Below are positions 5,986 to 8,086 of a stretch of DNA of 8,086 nt, one piece after another (position 1 is the stretch's first letter; the number at the start of each line of letters is the position of its first letter). The notes below the pieces were generated by a model. That model had not been told where the DNA came from. It searched no databases and saw nothing but the letters and a program-made list of their open reading frames with translations. Source of the DNA: a bacterium. Lineage in GTDB: Bacteria > Vulcanimicrobiota > Vulcanimicrobiia > Vulcanimicrobiales > SCRA01. The position numbers and the translations under genes were made by a program. Location: NCBI GenBank assembly GCA_028869325.1, contig JAGWST010000457.1, positions 1 to 8,086 on the forward strand, read 5' to 3'.

Positions 5986-6831
5986 ATGGGTTCTCTTTCG
6001 TCCGAGCGTATGAGCCTTCTGCAAGAGAAAGCGACGGCGATTCGGCGCGACATCATCGAGATGTTGGCTCAAGCGAAGTCGGGTCATACTGCGGGCTCGC
6101 TCGACATGGCGGACGTCTTTGCCGTCATGTACTTTCACGTGCTGCGTCACGATCCGGCGAATCCGCTGTGGGAGGATCGCGATCGCTTGATCCTCTCGGC
6201 CGGCCACATCTGTCCGGTGCGCTACGCGGCGATGGCGGAGGCGGGCTACTTTCCGCGCGCGGAGCTGGCGACGCTGCGGGCCTTGGGAAGCCGTCTGCAA
6301 GGACATCCCGAGCGTAAGTATCTGCCCGCTCTGGAGACCACCTCCGGCCCCTTGGGAGGCGGCCTCGCGCAGGGCGCCGGCATGGCCTACGCGGCAAAGA
6401 TGGACGCCAAGTCGTGGCGCGTCTACATCGTCACGTCCGACGGTGAGCACCAGGCGGGCCTGCATTGGGAAGCGGTGCTCTTCGCCGGTAAGAACAAGCT
6501 GGACAACGTCGTCTGCATCGTCGATCGAAACTTCATCCAGATCGACGGCTCGACCGAGCAGGTGATGCCGCTCGAGCCGCTGCGCGACAAGTACGAGGCT
6601 TTCAACTGGAACGTGTTGGAGATCGACGGCAACGATATCGCGGCGCTCTGCGATGCGGCCGATCGGGCGCGAAGCACGGCGGGCAAGCCGACCGTCATCA
6701 TCGCGCGGACCGTCCCCGGCAAAGGCGTCAGCTTCATCGAGGGCGACTTCCGCTGGCACGGCAAGCCGCCGACGAAAGAAGAGGCCGAGCTGGCGCTGCG
6801 TGAGCTGAGCACCGTGGGAGAGGCGCGCTGA
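5986..6831 (+). CDS. Transketolase, N-terminal (ThDP pyrophosphate-binding) subunit
   Basis: This 281-residue protein corresponds to the first third to half of a conventional ~660-residue transketolase, which transfers two-carbon ketol units between sugar phosphates using thiamine diphosphate and a divalent metal. Landmarks are SGHTAGSLDMADV (32-44), SAGH (71-74), GHPER (106-110), the glycine-rich SGPLGGGLAQGAGMA (120-134) and the ThDP/metal motif SDGE (151-154) through VDRN (179-182) and QIDG (185-188). The conserved His258 is in WHGKPP. The leading glycine of the usual GDG motif is Ser151 here. The downstream gene supplies the missing Pyr domain, so this is a genuine split enzyme, not a frameshift: both halves have proper ends. 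The start at 5986 is preferred; Met9 (6010) is possible but lacks an SD. The next gene's ATG shares the final A of this gene's TGA. Confidence 0.95.
   Translation: MGSLSSERMSLLQEKATAIRRDIIEMLAQAKSGHTAGSLDMADVFAVMYFHVLRHDPANPLWEDRDRLILSAGHICPVRYAAMAEAGYFPRAELATLRALGSRLQGHPERKYLPALETTSGPLGGGLAQGAGMAYAAKMDAKSWRVYIVTSDGEHQAGLHWEAVLFAGKNKLDNVVCIVDRNFIQIDGSTEQVMPLEPLRDKYEAFNWNVLEIDGNDIAALCDAADRARSTAGKPTVIIARTVPGKGVSFIEGDFRWHGKPPTKEEAELALRELSTVGEAR
6816..6823 (+). promoter_or_regulatory. Shine-Dalgarno of the transketolase C-terminal subunit gene
   Basis: GGGAGAGG lies inside the 3' end of the preceding gene, seven bases before the ATG at 6831. It supports this start over the in-frame ATGs at 6840 and 6867 and suits coupled translation of equal amounts of the two subunits. 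Confidence 0.65.
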
Positions 6832-7802
6832 TGCAGACGATGCGCGATCTCCAGCAGACGCCGCAGATGCGGCCCACGCGTGACGGCTTCGGTGAGGGAT
6901 TGGTGGAGGCGGCGCGCCGCGATCCGGCCGTCGTCGCGGTCTGCGCCGATCTGGTCGAGTCGACCCGCATGCAGGCGATGCACGACACCTTCCCAGAGCG
7001 CTTCATCGAGATCGGCGTCTCGGAGCAGCTGCTGGTGGCGATGAGCGCGGGCCTCGCGATGGCGGGCAAGATTCCCTTCATCGCATCCTACGCCATGTTC
7101 TGTCCGGGGCGCGCCTGGGAGCAGGTTCGCACCAATCTCTGTCTCAACGAGGCCAACGTGAAGATCGCCGGAGCCCACGCCGGCGTCTCGGTGGGCCCCG
7201 ACGGCGCGACGCACCAGGCCGTCGAGGACATCGCGATCATGCGGGTGATCCCGCACATGACCGTCGTCGTCCCATGCGACGCCGTGCAGACGAAGAAGGC
7301 GACGCTGGCGGTGGCCGAGCGCTTCGGTCCGGCATACGTTCGCTTCGGCCGCGAGAAGTCTCCGGTCGTCACCACGGAGGAGATGCCGTTCGAGATCGGC
7401 AAGGCGCAGCGCCTTCGCGAGGGCGGTGACGTCGCCATCGTCGCCTGCGGCATCCTGCTTTACAATGCGTTGCGCGCGGCGGAGGAGCTAGCGCGCGATG
7501 AGTCCATCGAGTGCAGCGTGATCAACAACCACACCATCAAGCCGATCGATGAGGCGGCCCTCGTGGACGCGGCGCAACGCTGCGGCGCCGTGGTCACCGT
7601 CGAGGAGCACCAGGTCCACGGGGGCATGGGCTCCGCCGTCGCCGAGGTCCTGGCGCTCCGCCATCCGGTGCCGATGGAGTTCGTGGGCGTCCAGGACCGC
7701 TTTGGCCAATCGGGCAAGCCCGAGGAGCTGATCGAGCTCTACGGGATGGGGGTGGAGTCGATCAAAGAGTCCGTGCGCCGCGTGCTCGCCCGCAAACGCT
7801 GA
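6831..7802 (+). CDS. Transketolase, C-terminal (pyrimidine-binding and C-terminal domains) subunit
   Basis: The 323-residue protein contains the transketolase Pyr domain and C-terminal domain. Glu65 in IEIGVSEQ is the catalytic glutamate that contacts the ThDP aminopyrimidine N1'. Other landmarks are MSAGLAMAGKIPFIASYAMF (71-90), GAHAGVSVGPDGATHQAVED with His128, and PYVRFGREK-like residues in the middle. A C-terminal domain with VEEHQVHGGMGSAVAE is typical of DXS/transketolase relatives. With the preceding subunit it makes up about 600 residues, close to a single-chain transketolase; an active site needs both proteins. Translation starts in a TGATG overlap with the upstream stop, with a strong SD. 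Split transketolases are common in archaea and several bacterial phyla; some paralogues act on other ketoses, so pentose-phosphate function is likely but not proved. Confidence 0.95.
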   Translation: MQTMRDLQQTPQMRPTRDGFGEGLVEAARRDPAVVAVCADLVESTRMQAMHDTFPERFIEIGVSEQLLVAMSAGLAMAGKIPFIASYAMFCPGRAWEQVRTNLCLNEANVKIAGAHAGVSVGPDGATHQAVEDIAIMRVIPHMTVVVPCDAVQTKKATLAVAERFGPAYVRFGREKSPVVTTEEMPFEIGKAQRLREGGDVAIVACGILLYNALRAAEELARDESIECSVINNHTIKPIDEAALVDAAQRCGAVVTVEEHQVHGGMGSAVAEVLALRHPVPMEFVGVQDRFGQSGKPEELIELYGMGVESIKESVRRVLARKR

Positions 7803-7831
7803 CGTCCGTCACGACCTGCGACGGTCGCCCC

Positions 7832-8086
7832 GTGGATCGTTTCATCGACAACGGCGGAGTGCAGCTGTGCGTTGAGAGCCGCGGCGAGGGAGCGCGGCAC
7901 GTGCTCTTCGTTCACGGCTGGATCAGCTCGCGGCGAATGTGGTACCACCTCGCGGAGCTGCTCGACCCCGCAGCCTTCACCCTCCACCTGTTGGATTTTC
8001 GCGGGGCGGGGCGCAGCGATCGCCCGGCGCAGGGGCACGACTTGGAGGGCTACGCCTCCGATCTCCGCGCGGCGATCGCCGCGATC
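7832..8086 (+). CDS. Alpha/beta-fold hydrolase, 3'-truncated by window edge
   Basis: The 85 visible codons give the N-terminal part of an alpha/beta hydrolase: a short strand pair FIDNGGVQLCVESRGEG, then VLFVHGWISS (24-33) with the HG oxyanion-hole motif, Trp37, and LLDFRGAGRSDRP (53-65), the usual strand-turn of esterase, epoxide-hydrolase and haloperoxidase relatives. The nucleophile elbow (GxSxG) and the Asp/His of the triad lie beyond the edge. The start is a GTG at 7832. The frame is open back to about 7799 but offers no better initiator. It begins 29 nt after the transketolase stop on the same strand and is probably in the same transcript. The substrate cannot be predicted. Confidence 0.9.
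   Translation, partial: MDRFIDNGGVQLCVESRGEGARHVLFVHGWISSRRMWYHLAELLDPAAFTLHLLDFRGAGRSDRPAQGHDLEGYASDLRAAIAAI

Noticed and set aside
5800..6759. Minus-strand open frame of 319 codons opposite the transketolase N subunit
   Set aside because: Antisense shadow; composition is typical of reversed coding sequence and it crosses two real genes and the gap between them.
5986..7802. Transketolase broken by a frameshift
   Set aside because: The first half ends at the natural domain boundary and the second has its own strong SD and start. This is the known two-gene form, not a damaged single gene.

Overview
This window is a GC-rich bacterial chromosomal segment, about two thirds G+C by eye. It has strong third-position G/C bias and GTG/TTG as well as ATG starts. 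Genes are tightly packed and no tRNA, rRNA, insertion sequence, CRISPR array or phage gene is visible. The phylum cannot be fixed from the sequence. The PurF is the Bacillus-type enzyme (propeptide plus four Fe-S cysteines) and the transketolase is split into two genes, which argues against a typical enteric-type proteobacterium. A GC-rich actinobacterial, Chloroflexota-like, acidobacterial or candidate-phylum origin would all fit.

Layout. Positions 1-2086 hold two minus-strand genes: a PLP-dependent aromatic-amino-acid-type decarboxylase (626-2086), followed 7 nt downstream by a class III (CaiB/BaiF) CoA-transferase that runs off the left edge (1-618). Positions 2087-2495 form a 409-nt divergent intergenic region with a 15-bp palindrome near the decarboxylase and several inverted repeats on the purF side. 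Rightwards on the plus strand come purF (2496-3962), an ABC-F ATPase (3977-5908, TTG start, 14 nt after purF), the N-terminal half of a split transketolase (5986-6831), its C-terminal half (6831-7802, sharing one base with the preceding stop) and the start of an alpha/beta-hydrolase gene (from 7832, cut by the right edge).

How the genes work together. The two transketolase halves almost certainly assemble into one ThDP enzyme acting in pentose-phosphate metabolism. That pathway yields ribose-5-phosphate, the precursor of the PRPP used by PurF, so purF and the transketolase pair could be metabolically linked, although no other purine genes are present here. The ABC-F protein is probably a ribosome-associated ATPase unrelated in pathway. 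The decarboxylase and CoA-transferase look like a two-gene accessory metabolic operon of unknown substrate, possibly under its own repressor. I see no convincing new multi-gene system. The items most worth a second look are the divergent intergenic region, the decarboxylase/CoA-transferase pair and the translation-initiation arrangements.
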